The notes under the pieces were generated by a model that saw only the letters and a program-made list of their open reading frames with translations, was not told where the DNA came from and did not search any database. The position numbers and the translations under genes were made by a program. Positions 7,928 to 15,960 of a stretch of 64,000 nucleotides of DNA are shown piece after piece. Origin of the DNA: Rhodothermales bacterium (GTDB taxonomy: Bacteria; Bacteroidota; Rhodothermia; Rhodothermales; VXPQ01); NCBI GenBank assembly GCA_022825385.1, contig JAJDWX010000011.1, forward strand, positions 62,001 through 126,000. The letters run 5' to 3'. Numbering within the stretch: position 1 is the first letter of the stretch; each line of letters starts with the position of its first letter.

Positions 7928-8932
7928 ATGACGGACGTGGTCATCGTCGGCGGCGGCCCGGTGGGGCTGGCCTGCGCCATTCAAGCGCAGCGGGAAGGGC
8001 TGCGCGCCCTCGTCGTGGAGAAAGGAACCGTCGCCCAGTCGCTGGTCGGGTATCCCGTGAAGATGGAATTCTTCTCCACGCCCGAACTGATAGAAATCGG
8101 GGGGCATCCTTTCCCGGTACACGGGCAGAAGCCGCTTCGCGAGGAAGCCATCGAATACTACCACCGCGTAGCCCAGAACGAAGGCCTTGCGCTGCGCCTG
8201 TACGAGCGCGTCCTGCGCGTGGAAGGCGAATGCGACGACTTTCGGGTGGTAACGGACAAGGGTACGATCGGCGCCCGGCGCGTGGTGGTGGCCATCGGCT
8301 TCTTCGACCACCCGAACCTCTTGCGCGTCCCTGGAGAGGATTTGCCGAAAGTAACCCATTACTACAAGGAAGCCTATCCGTATTTCGGGCAGCGCGTAGC
8401 CGTGATCGGGGCGCGCAATTCGGCGGCGAAGGCGGCCCTGGACTGTTGCCGCCACGGCGCGCGCGTAACGCTGCTGGCGCGGGGGGCGGAACTATCGCGC
8501 CGCATCAAGTACTGGATCCGGCCCGACCTCGAAAACCGCATCGCGCAGGGCGCCATCGCGGCGCGTTTCAACACCGTCGTGCGGGAAATCCGGGCGTCGT
8601 CGCTCCTCGTCGAGGGGCCCGGCGGCATGGAAGAAATCGGGAACGACTATGTGCTGGCGCTCACGGGCTACCACCCGGACTATTCGTTGCTGCAGGCCGT
8701 CGGCGTAGCCATCGCCGACGACGAATGGAACACCCCGGTTTTCGACGCGCAATCTTTTGAAACGACGCGCAAGGGCGTGTACGTCGCGGGGACCGTCTGC
8801 GGCGGACGGCGGACAGGCCGGTGGTTCATCGAAAACGGGCGCGTCCATGCCGTGCAGATTATGCGGCATATCGCGGGACGGGACCTGGAGGCCGTCGATT
8901 TCGAGAATCGCCACTGGGTTACGGCGGAATAA
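7928..8932 (+). CDS. ypdA: YpdA-family FAD/NADPH oxidoreductase (putative bacillithiol disulfide reductase)
   Basis: 334 residues. FAD-binding GGGPVGL at 8-14, YPVKMEFFSTPELIEIGG-like segment and a second dinucleotide-binding motif VIGARNSAAKAAL are family features. It lacks the CxxC redox pair of thioredoxin reductase, as YpdA does. Members reduce oxidised bacillithiol with NADPH in Firmicutes. The presence of bshA in this window supports that role here. The start is the ATG at 7928; the frame is open far upstream but that part lies within tadA. The tandem palindromes just upstream may regulate it. Confidence 0.88.
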   Translation: MTDVVIVGGGPVGLACAIQAQREGLRALVVEKGTVAQSLVGYPVKMEFFSTPELIEIGGHPFPVHGQKPLREEAIEYYHRVAQNEGLALRLYERVLRVEGECDDFRVVTDKGTIGARRVVVAIGFFDHPNLLRVPGEDLPKVTHYYKEAYPYFGQRVAVIGARNSAAKAALDCCRHGARVTLLARGAELSRRIKYWIRPDLENRIAQGAIAARFNTVVREIRASSLLVEGPGGMEEIGNDYVLALTGYHPDYSLLQAVGVAIADDEWNTPVFDAQSFETTRKGVYVAGTVCGGRRTGRWFIENGRVHAVQIMRHIAGRDLEAVDFENRHWVTAE

Positions 8933-9064
8933 ACCGCCGGTTGCCGGGCGGCTTCCTGCCCTGCGCTTGCGAAAAGGGTATAGGGGCGCGCTCTTTATAC
9001 GGAGGACATAGCATACTTGTTACGCCCGCCCGCGCCCGACCGGCAACCAACGCGCCCCCTGCGG

Positions 9065-11224
9065 TTACGAGGCGTCAAGGATTTGCCGCGCTTGCGGATG
9101 ATTCGGCGCAAGGCGCAGCGCTTCCTGCGCATACTGGCGCGCGGCGGTGTCCTCGCCCAGCAAATACCAGGCAAGCGCCAGATTGACCAGCCCGTCCACG
9201 TACGACGGATCGAGTTCCACGGCCCTCGCAAACCATTGGACGGCGATCTCCGGGCGCCCGTCGTTCATGTGAAACGCGCCCAGATTCCCGTACGCCACCG
9301 GATTCCCCGGCTCGGCCCGCACCGCCTGCTCGAACCGGGCGCGGGCTTCGGTCAGGCGCCCGTCCTGCGCCAGCAGAAATCCCAGATTCCCCAATGCCTG
9401 CCCGCCGTCCGGGTCCAGAAGAATGGCTTCGCGGAGCGACCGTTCGGCAGCGGCGCGATCCCCCTGCCTGAGCCGGGCCGTTCCCAAATTGAAATGGGCC
9501 GGGGCCAGCCACGGATGCTCGGCGACCGCGGCCTCGTATTGCGCCGCCGCCGCGTCCAGTTCGCCTTGCGTCTCCAGATAGCGTCCGTAATTAACCCGAA
9601 TATCCGCCCGGGCAGGTTGCGCGGCCAGCGCCCGCTCGTACAAATCCCGAATCGATGCGCCCCCGCGCCCCAGCCGTTCGTACGTTTGCGCCAGGGCGTT
9701 AAGCCGCTCCGGTTTGGGCTGTAGCGCCACGGCCTGCTCCAGCGGCTCCACGGCGCGGGCCATTTCCCCCAGTTGCATGTACCCGTACCCCCGGAGATAC
9801 TGCGCTTCGCCGAACGCGCCCGCCGCGTCGTCAAGCAAGGTTACGCCCTGCCGGAGCGCCGTCGTGTCCCGATGCTGCAATCCCCGAATAACGTAGGCCA
9901 TGCCTGCATAGGCGCCCGCCGAGTCGTCCCGGGCGTAGTACGGACGGAGCCGAACGCGTTCGACGGGGGCTTCGCCGTCCGGCGCGGCGGCGCCCTGTTC
10001 CCGGACCACGCGAATATGGTGGTCCGTAAGCGCGGTATGCGGCGTGCCCGCCACAGACGCCTTGGGCATATGGCACGAAAAACAATGGGCGTCTTCCGCG
10101 TGCGCGGCGCGCAGCGACGCTTCAGGCAACGCGGCCTGCAATGCGGCGGGCGCGTGGCAGGTCATGCAGGCGGCGTTGAAATAATCGGGACCCGCCAGCC
10201 GGAACGCTTCGTGCGGATTGTGGCAGGTGGTGCAATCCATGGGCTGCTCCGAAGCCTGCGTTTCGATAAAACAGGCGCTTTGCTTCATCAGGTCCGCGTG
10301 AGAAATCGCATCGATCTCCTCCCCGGAATCCGCCGCGTCGGATACGTAGAACGCCATATGTTCGGAAAGCGGACGCGAGGGACGATAGTCGTAGGCTCCC
10401 CGACCCTCCCGCAGCATCGACGCCGTGGCGTGCAAATGGCATTGCTGGCACACGTCCAGCCGGCGTTCGAGCGAAAGATGCGCCGGGTTTACGATGGTCT
10501 CGTCGATGTCGCCCGCCGGTTCCGGGGAAGCAAGGCGGGCCTCGACGTGCACGGACCCCGGCCCGTGGCATCGTTCGCACCCGATCCCGTGCGGCACCGC
10601 CTCGTATTTGCCGTCCACAAACGGCGTCGAGCGCGGATAACTGTTGTGGCAAGCCATGCAGCGATCCGGAATAAGCCGGTCGAAACGGGTATTGGACGCC
10701 TCGTATCCAGGGCTGAGGTCCCATTTTCCCTCCTGGGCATACCAGGTCAGGGGAAGTTCGAAGTACCGTCCGCCTTCTTCCACGAGATACGTCCGCGCCG
10801 CCGTGCCGCTGCCCACGACGTACTCCATTTCGCGAACCAGGACGTGCGTTTTGCTTCCGTCTGGCCCCTGCCGGAATTCTTCGAGCCAGAAACGGTCGCC
10901 TTCGCGGTACGGACGATAGGAGAAACCCCGGTTCGGGTCCTCCACGATCACGCCGTCGAACTCCTCGACCACGGCGGCGGCGCGCATGGGATAGAACGAA
11001 TTCGCCATGCCGTGCTCCTCGAATCCGCGATACTGCTCCTCATGGCAATCGAAACAGGCTTCGTCCCCCGTAAAGTCGGCAGACAAGTTCCGAAAACGAA
11101 TCGCTCCCTCGGCGGCCTCCCCGGCAGGGGGGCTGTCCGGAGGGTCCGGGGCGTCTGCGCCGCATCCGGAAACCGCCGCGCCGCAAGCCAGCGCAACCAA
11201 CAGCAACAAGGCGGAACAGCGCAT
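9065..11224 (-). CDS. Heptahaem c-type cytochrome lipoprotein with C-terminal TPR domain
   Basis: 719 residues. A lipoprotein signal peptide ends in VSG-Cys21. Seven CxxCH haem-binding motifs start at residues 57, 189, 216, 259, 331, 353 and 381; this half resembles cytochrome c554/doubled-CxxCH proteins. From about residue 440 to the end are roughly eight TPR units, which usually bind protein partners. The probable location is the periplasmic face of a membrane. An electron-transfer role is clear, but donor, acceptor and any catalytic activity are not. It needs c-type cytochrome maturation; ccm genes are at 27.8-30 kb. It stands alone, separated from the upstream outer-membrane operon by a terminator. 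Confidence 0.85.
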   Translation of the reverse strand: MRCSALLLLVALACGAAVSGCGADAPDPPDSPPAGEAAEGAIRFRNLSADFTGDEACFDCHEEQYRGFEEHGMANSFYPMRAAAVVEEFDGVIVEDPNRGFSYRPYREGDRFWLEEFRQGPDGSKTHVLVREMEYVVGSGTAARTYLVEEGGRYFELPLTWYAQEGKWDLSPGYEASNTRFDRLIPDRCMACHNSYPRSTPFVDGKYEAVPHGIGCERCHGPGSVHVEARLASPEPAGDIDETIVNPAHLSLERRLDVCQQCHLHATASMLREGRGAYDYRPSRPLSEHMAFYVSDAADSGEEIDAISHADLMKQSACFIETQASEQPMDCTTCHNPHEAFRLAGPDYFNAACMTCHAPAALQAALPEASLRAAHAEDAHCFSCHMPKASVAGTPHTALTDHHIRVVREQGAAAPDGEAPVERVRLRPYYARDDSAGAYAGMAYVIRGLQHRDTTALRQGVTLLDDAAGAFGEAQYLRGYGYMQLGEMARAVEPLEQAVALQPKPERLNALAQTYERLGRGGASIRDLYERALAAQPARADIRVNYGRYLETQGELDAAAAQYEAAVAEHPWLAPAHFNLGTARLRQGDRAAAERSLREAILLDPDGGQALGNLGFLLAQDGRLTEARARFEQAVRAEPGNPVAYGNLGAFHMNDGRPEIAVQWFARAVELDPSYVDGLVNLALAWYLLGEDTAARQYAQEALRLAPNHPQARQILDAS

Positions 11225-11249
11225 GGGGACTGGAGAAAAGCCTGATGCA

Positions 11250-11285
11250 AAAAAGGGCAGACCGCATACGCGGCCCGCCCTTTTT
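11250..11285 (-). terminator. Intrinsic terminator of the outer-membrane operon
   Basis: AAAAAGGGC (11250-11258) pairs with GCCCTTTTT (11277-11285), with an inner CCGC/GCGG stem at 11262-11265/11270-11273. Read on the minus strand, it is a GC stem followed by T6, 28 bases after the PorV-like stop. The A run on the other side makes it potentially bidirectional, but no plus-strand gene enters it. Confidence 0.85.
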
Positions 11286-11312
11286 CAACCATGAAAAACG
11301 GATGGCGTTCGC

Positions 11313-12353
11313 TCAAAGCGTGAACGTTGCTGCGAACACGTTGACGCTGCTGAACACCTTCGAAGGACGGTAGGCGTAATCCACCATCAACCGGCTCGGG
11401 CCGATCGGAAGCAAAAGTCCGCCGCCTACGTTCCACTCGGACCAGTGCACCAGCTCCTGCTCGGTGGCGACGTCCACGCCCCCGCGCACGAAGAGCAGGT
11501 TCTGGAAATTCAATTCCAGCCCGCCTGCATACTGGTTCACGTCGTACGAATTAGACCGATAGTTCGCCAGCACCGTCGCGGTCATGTCGCTGGTGAACTC
11601 CCGCTCGTACACGGCCCCGAAATTCAGCATGGAGGGCAACTCCGATTTTACGTCCCGTATCTCGGCGGGCACTTCGTAGTCCCCAACCGTACTGCTCGAC
11701 GTAACGATCGGGTCCTGAAGCCCTACGCCATTGAAACTGAACTGAGGCCCGAAGTTGCGCAAGCTGACGCCGAAGCGCAACCCGGATTCGCCTACGATGT
11801 AGGTCATGCCCGCGTCCAGCGCCACGGTGCGGGCGTCGATATCGTCGATGCGCTGGCTAAGCCCCTTGAAGGTTATGCCCGCAGCGATGCGGTCCGTCAA
11901 CTGGCGGCCATACGTGAGGCCCACGGCGATGGTGGCGGCGGACCAGGTGTTGTTCGGGTCGATTTCGGGATTCTCCACCGTGGTCTCGGGAATGTCCCCG
12001 TAATCCCAGCTCGTTACCGTAAGCCCGATGTTGCTGGACCCGAAGCGCTGCGCCACGCCAAAGTAATTGACGCCCGTATCCGCTATGTAATTCATGCGGC
12101 TGAACATGGCGGTCGTACTTTGATTGACCAGAATGGCCGCCGGATTCGAGATCAGCGCTTCTACGCCCGAAGCGCCGTTCATCCCGCCGGTCATGGTGGA
12201 AGCGAGCGAAATCGTGCGCGGGGTAACCGGCACCGTCAACTCGGACAGCGCAGAGGTCCCGAACCGCTCGTTGCTTTGCCCCAGGGCCTCGAACGCAACG
12301 AGTCCCGGCAAGAGGGCCAACACGACGACAAGGTGTCGATATTGCTTTTTCAT
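11313..12353 (-). CDS. PorV/PorQ-family outer-membrane protein
   Basis: 346 residues with a signal peptide (MKKQ...ALG-Gln about residue 26). The segment GGMNGASGVEALISNPAA, with its SNPA turn, and alternating amphipathic strands ending in an aromatic residue are typical of PorV/PorQ (FadL-like barrels associated with type IX secretion). PorV in Bacteroidota escorts cargo to the cell-surface attachment complex. It is the last gene of a three-gene operon after a TonB receptor and a sorted surface protein, so a cargo-specific PorV-like role is a reasonable inference. The start ATG is 34 bases after the stop of the previous gene. Confidence 0.85.
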   Translation of the reverse strand: MKKQYRHLVVVLALLPGLVAFEALGQSNERFGTSALSELTVPVTPRTISLASTMTGGMNGASGVEALISNPAAILVNQSTTAMFSRMNYIADTGVNYFGVAQRFGSSNIGLTVTSWDYGDIPETTVENPEIDPNNTWSAATIAVGLTYGRQLTDRIAAGITFKGLSQRIDDIDARTVALDAGMTYIVGESGLRFGVSLRNFGPQFSFNGVGLQDPIVTSSSTVGDYEVPAEIRDVKSELPSMLNFGAVYEREFTSDMTATVLANYRSNSYDVNQYAGGLELNFQNLLFVRGGVDVATEQELVHWSEWNVGGGLLLPIGPSRLMVDYAYRPSKVFSSVNVFAATFTL

Positions 12354-12387
12354 GGTTTTGAGCCTTTAGGTCTCGTGTTCGGTTCGA

Positions 12388-15300
12388 TTAGAAGATGTTG
12401 ATGTTCGTTTCCCGGTTGATGACGCCGAACTTCATGACCTTCTCCCCGGCGCCCGGAACGTCGATATGCAGGAAGTACATGCCGCTCGCTACCGGCAAGT
12501 TGCTGTCCGTCGTCAGGTTCCAGTCCAGCGAGGGGCTCGGACCGTCCTTGTACAACGTGCGAACCAGCGTGCCGCTCACCGTATAGACGCGGATGGTCGC
12601 CGTCTGGGGCATGTTCGTGAAACGCACCCGACGATCCTCGTTGCCCGTCTCGTACGCCGAACGGCCGCGGTACGGGTTCGGTACGATGCCGATATCGTCG
12701 ATGGAGGCTTCCAGCACGGAAGCGTCGTTCGTCGAGCGGCCCAGGCCCGCGGTTACGATGCGGAACACGTCGCCCGGCTGGTGCGGCTTCGTGGTCGTGA
12801 TGCGAAACACGGTGCCGATCTCCGGCTCGGACTGAAGGTAGCTCTCAGGACCCGTAGCCGTCGTTACGTCTCCGCCGTTCCACAATACGAACACCGTGCG
12901 GGACATGTAATTCCATACGTCGCATTCCGGTATTTTCGCATTGCCCGACGGATAATACCAGTCCGAACAACCGGCTTCCAACGCGCCCGCGCCCAGCTCC
13001 TCGTACTTCGCCATCGCATCCTCGTAGCCCTGCTGCCCCGGCGTATCGTTCGTCGGATGCATTACGTACACCGGATCCGTCCAAGGATCGTTGAACGCGC
13101 CAGACACCTCGTGATCCGCCCAGTGCGCGTCCCCTGTTGGATTCAACGCATCGTACATAAGGCCCCACTTGCCGTCCTCGGCCACATCGAACAGGAACGG
13201 CACCAGGCGGACGTCATCCGAAGCGTCCGGGCTCGTGCCCACGTTCCACCACTCGAACGGCACGTCCACTACCTGGCCCTTGGTAGCGTCTGACCAGCCG
13301 GGCTTGATCCATGCCTTGCCATTGCCCGTGAAACGCACCTCTACGTCGTTCGGAACGATATGCCCAACCCCGTTGAACGACGCGCCAGCGCCGCCCGTAT
13401 ACTGAAGCGTTCTCCCCAGAAAAGCGGCGTAACTTCCGCGATTGCCGTTCGGCCAGGTGTGAACGAACCAACCGAAATTGCTATTGTTCGTGGATTGCTG
13501 CGTGGGTATGGCGACTGCGCTTGGCGGATCCACGCCGACCGGGCCAGGAAAACCTGGCCAGTTGGCAGCGCCCCAGGCCGGAGGCGAAAGCGGGCCCGCC
13601 GCATTCGCCACCACTTGAAAAGCGTCGAACGCAGGCGTCGGCGCATCGATCGTAACCGCAAGGCCGTCGAATATCATAACGTCTTTTCCAAGCGGGGTCT
13701 CGTCGCCCGTGCGCGCAAAATAATCGACCCCGTCGATGATCGCCTTCCCGTCGGAATCGCGCGTGATCGTGTAGGCCGATTTGCCTGCGCCGACTGCGCC
13801 GTCGGGACCAGCCACCTCGTCCAGCGACTTGAACTCTACCGTGTAACTCGCGCCGGTAACCGCCGCCGGGTCCACCACGCGCCAATGAACCACGCCCTGC
13901 CCGCTCTGCGTAACCGTAACCGCCGAGGAATCCTCCGTGGCGAAATCGCTGTTCAGCGACGAACCGCCTTCCGTGGAAGCAATCTTCGACGGACGAAACG
14001 TAATGTTCGTCGGCGCGCTTTCCAGAATCTTCGGCGTGGAGTTGGGACTGTAGGCGTACGCAGAAATCCCGTAGTAGTAATCCGTGTAGTTCGTCAGATT
14101 CGGCAACGCGAGATTATACCGTATCCCGCTATCCGTTCCCCGAGCCGATACCGCCGGGAGAAAATCGCCCACGTCTCCATCGAATACATCGTCCAGCACC
14201 TTGGTGACCCCGTTCGCCACATCGAAGGTGGCCACCAGCTCGCGCTTGTCCGAAGCAAACGACGACGTGGGATACCGATAGATATTAAATCCCTCGAACG
14301 TATACGTCTTGTCTTCGAGCTCGAATTCGTCCAGGAACCGGTCCGGCACGTCGTACGCCAGAAGGTAGTTATCGCTATTCGACGGATAGCCCCACACGAG
14401 ATGCGCCTGCCCGTCCAGTTCCGAAGCGTACAAGCAATGCCCCGAACCCGGATGCAACTCGGCGTTGGAGGAGTTCGGATTGCAAAGCGGCGGCGCAGGC
14501 GGCGGCAGCGGAATATCGAAGTCAGCGTCGTAGGCTGTCTGCGCCAGGATGTCCGCGGCGCGCAGCGCCGTAACGGAACTCAGGTTGTCCCCGGCCTGGG
14601 CAAACACCACCCCGAACACGATGTCCTGGCTATCTCCCGGCTGCACCGTAAACGGCCCGGTGGATACCACCAGACGACGGTCGCCTGACTGATTTCGTCC
14701 GCCGGAACCATCGTTGTTGACCTCGCTCCAGAACTCGCCGGTAACCGGATCGCCCGGATAGGCGAACTTGGTTCGCGGCCCATCCGTTTGAAAACCGTTT
14801 CCGCCCGTCGTAAGCGACTGTCCGCCACTCCAGAAACCCTGTTGTACGTTGTACACCTCCTGAGCGACACCCGGGTCCTCCGTACCATCGGGACCGCCGT
14901 TGATGAAATACATGAAACTGGTTACGCCCAGCGTATCGCCATCCTCCGTAATGGGTCCCTGAAAAAAGTCGTAGCCCGCCGCGGGCGCCGGACCGTACAC
15001 ATTGTCCATGGCGTTGTCGTTGTACACATAGCCCAGACTCAGCGTGGTGTCCACGCCCACGAAATCGTCCGACGCATTCCCCAAATCCGGATCGGAGAAA
15101 ATGGAAAGAAACGTATTGGTAAGCGGCTCGGTGCCCTTGTACGTTACGTTGTATCTGAAAAACGTCGTGTTGCCCAACGCGTCCGCCCGGTTAAACGCAA
15201 AGGCGTGCACCCGCACCTCTACGCCGATCGGCGCAGCCTGCGTTCTGCGGTGCGCGTTCCCCACGTCGTTCATGATCCACCAGACGGCCTGATCCCCGAT

Positions 15301-15918
15301 CAGGTCGGGACGGTCGCCCGCCGCAAGGTCGTAATTGCCCTCCGTGCCGTCCCCGTCTATCACCGGAGCGCCCAGATCGTACGGCCATTCCGCCAGATCC
15401 GCGGTAGCTTGCCCCGTCGCCTCGTAATTCTGAATATCGCTCCGACTCACCTTGTACAGGCGATCATACGCCGAGCAATCGTCCGGATTCACCGGGCGTC
15501 CGTCCGACCCCAAGGGACCCGGCCAGAATTCGAAGTTGCTGTACGTGGAGCCCGCGGTGCGTAACTCGTCCCCCACCATGCCGCCTATCCAGATGCCCAT
15601 CGCATAGATAGGCGAATGTCCGGAGGCTTTGGGCACAATGTATTGCGCCTCGGCGCCGTTGCCGTAGGCAATGCTCCCGATATTGAAAAGACGTACGCGG
15701 GCATTGTTGGCGTCCAGGTCTTTCTGCGCCAGGCCCAGCGTGCACTTTCCGGGATCCGGACCCGATCCGCTGGTGCGGAGCAGGGTGGATGAAGATTCTG
15801 CTTGCCGCTTCTTCTTGTCCTTGTCGTCCTTGTCCTTATCGGCGTCTGCGAAAGCGCTGGACGCAGGGATCAGGCATGCGGCGAAAATGAACGGCAGGTA
15901 TCGTGTAAGCTGCTTCAT
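12388..15918 (-). CDS. Large surface protein with type IX-like C-terminal sorting domain
   Basis: 1176 residues. A signal peptide (AFA-Asp about 24-25) is followed by a highly charged Lys/Asp linker at 25-44. The body is rich in Gly, Asn, Asp and Thr, with beta-sandwich-like segments, and has no catalytic motif I recognise. The last about 90 residues start with VPNPYRG, run through IRVYTVSGTLVRTL and LPVASGMYFLHI and end near MKFGVI: this is the Por secretion-system C-terminal (FlgD-like) sorting domain. It is therefore probably secreted and anchored at the surface. It sits between a TonB receptor and a PorV-like protein, as in other Rhodothermia-type operons. The substrate or ligand is unknown. 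Confidence 0.82.
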   Translation of the reverse strand: MKQLTRYLPFIFAACLIPASSAFADADKDKDDKDKKKRQAESSSTLLRTSGSGPDPGKCTLGLAQKDLDANNARVRLFNIGSIAYGNGAEAQYIVPKASGHSPIYAMGIWIGGMVGDELRTAGSTYSNFEFWPGPLGSDGRPVNPDDCSAYDRLYKVSRSDIQNYEATGQATADLAEWPYDLGAPVIDGDGTEGNYDLAAGDRPDLIGDQAVWWIMNDVGNAHRRTQAAPIGVEVRVHAFAFNRADALGNTTFFRYNVTYKGTEPLTNTFLSIFSDPDLGNASDDFVGVDTTLSLGYVYNDNAMDNVYGPAPAAGYDFFQGPITEDGDTLGVTSFMYFINGGPDGTEDPGVAQEVYNVQQGFWSGGQSLTTGGNGFQTDGPRTKFAYPGDPVTGEFWSEVNNDGSGGRNQSGDRRLVVSTGPFTVQPGDSQDIVFGVVFAQAGDNLSSVTALRAADILAQTAYDADFDIPLPPPAPPLCNPNSSNAELHPGSGHCLYASELDGQAHLVWGYPSNSDNYLLAYDVPDRFLDEFELEDKTYTFEGFNIYRYPTSSFASDKRELVATFDVANGVTKVLDDVFDGDVGDFLPAVSARGTDSGIRYNLALPNLTNYTDYYYGISAYAYSPNSTPKILESAPTNITFRPSKIASTEGGSSLNSDFATEDSSAVTVTQSGQGVVHWRVVDPAAVTGASYTVEFKSLDEVAGPDGAVGAGKSAYTITRDSDGKAIIDGVDYFARTGDETPLGKDVMIFDGLAVTIDAPTPAFDAFQVVANAAGPLSPPAWGAANWPGFPGPVGVDPPSAVAIPTQQSTNNSNFGWFVHTWPNGNRGSYAAFLGRTLQYTGGAGASFNGVGHIVPNDVEVRFTGNGKAWIKPGWSDATKGQVVDVPFEWWNVGTSPDASDDVRLVPFLFDVAEDGKWGLMYDALNPTGDAHWADHEVSGAFNDPWTDPVYVMHPTNDTPGQQGYEDAMAKYEELGAGALEAGCSDWYYPSGNAKIPECDVWNYMSRTVFVLWNGGDVTTATGPESYLQSEPEIGTVFRITTTKPHQPGDVFRIVTAGLGRSTNDASVLEASIDDIGIVPNPYRGRSAYETGNEDRRVRFTNMPQTATIRVYTVSGTLVRTLYKDGPSPSLDWNLTTDSNLPVASGMYFLHIDVPGAGEKVMKFGVINRETNINIF

Positions 15919-15960
15919 GAGCGTATGAGGCGTTGCGTTCGGTAAAATTTCCTGATCACG

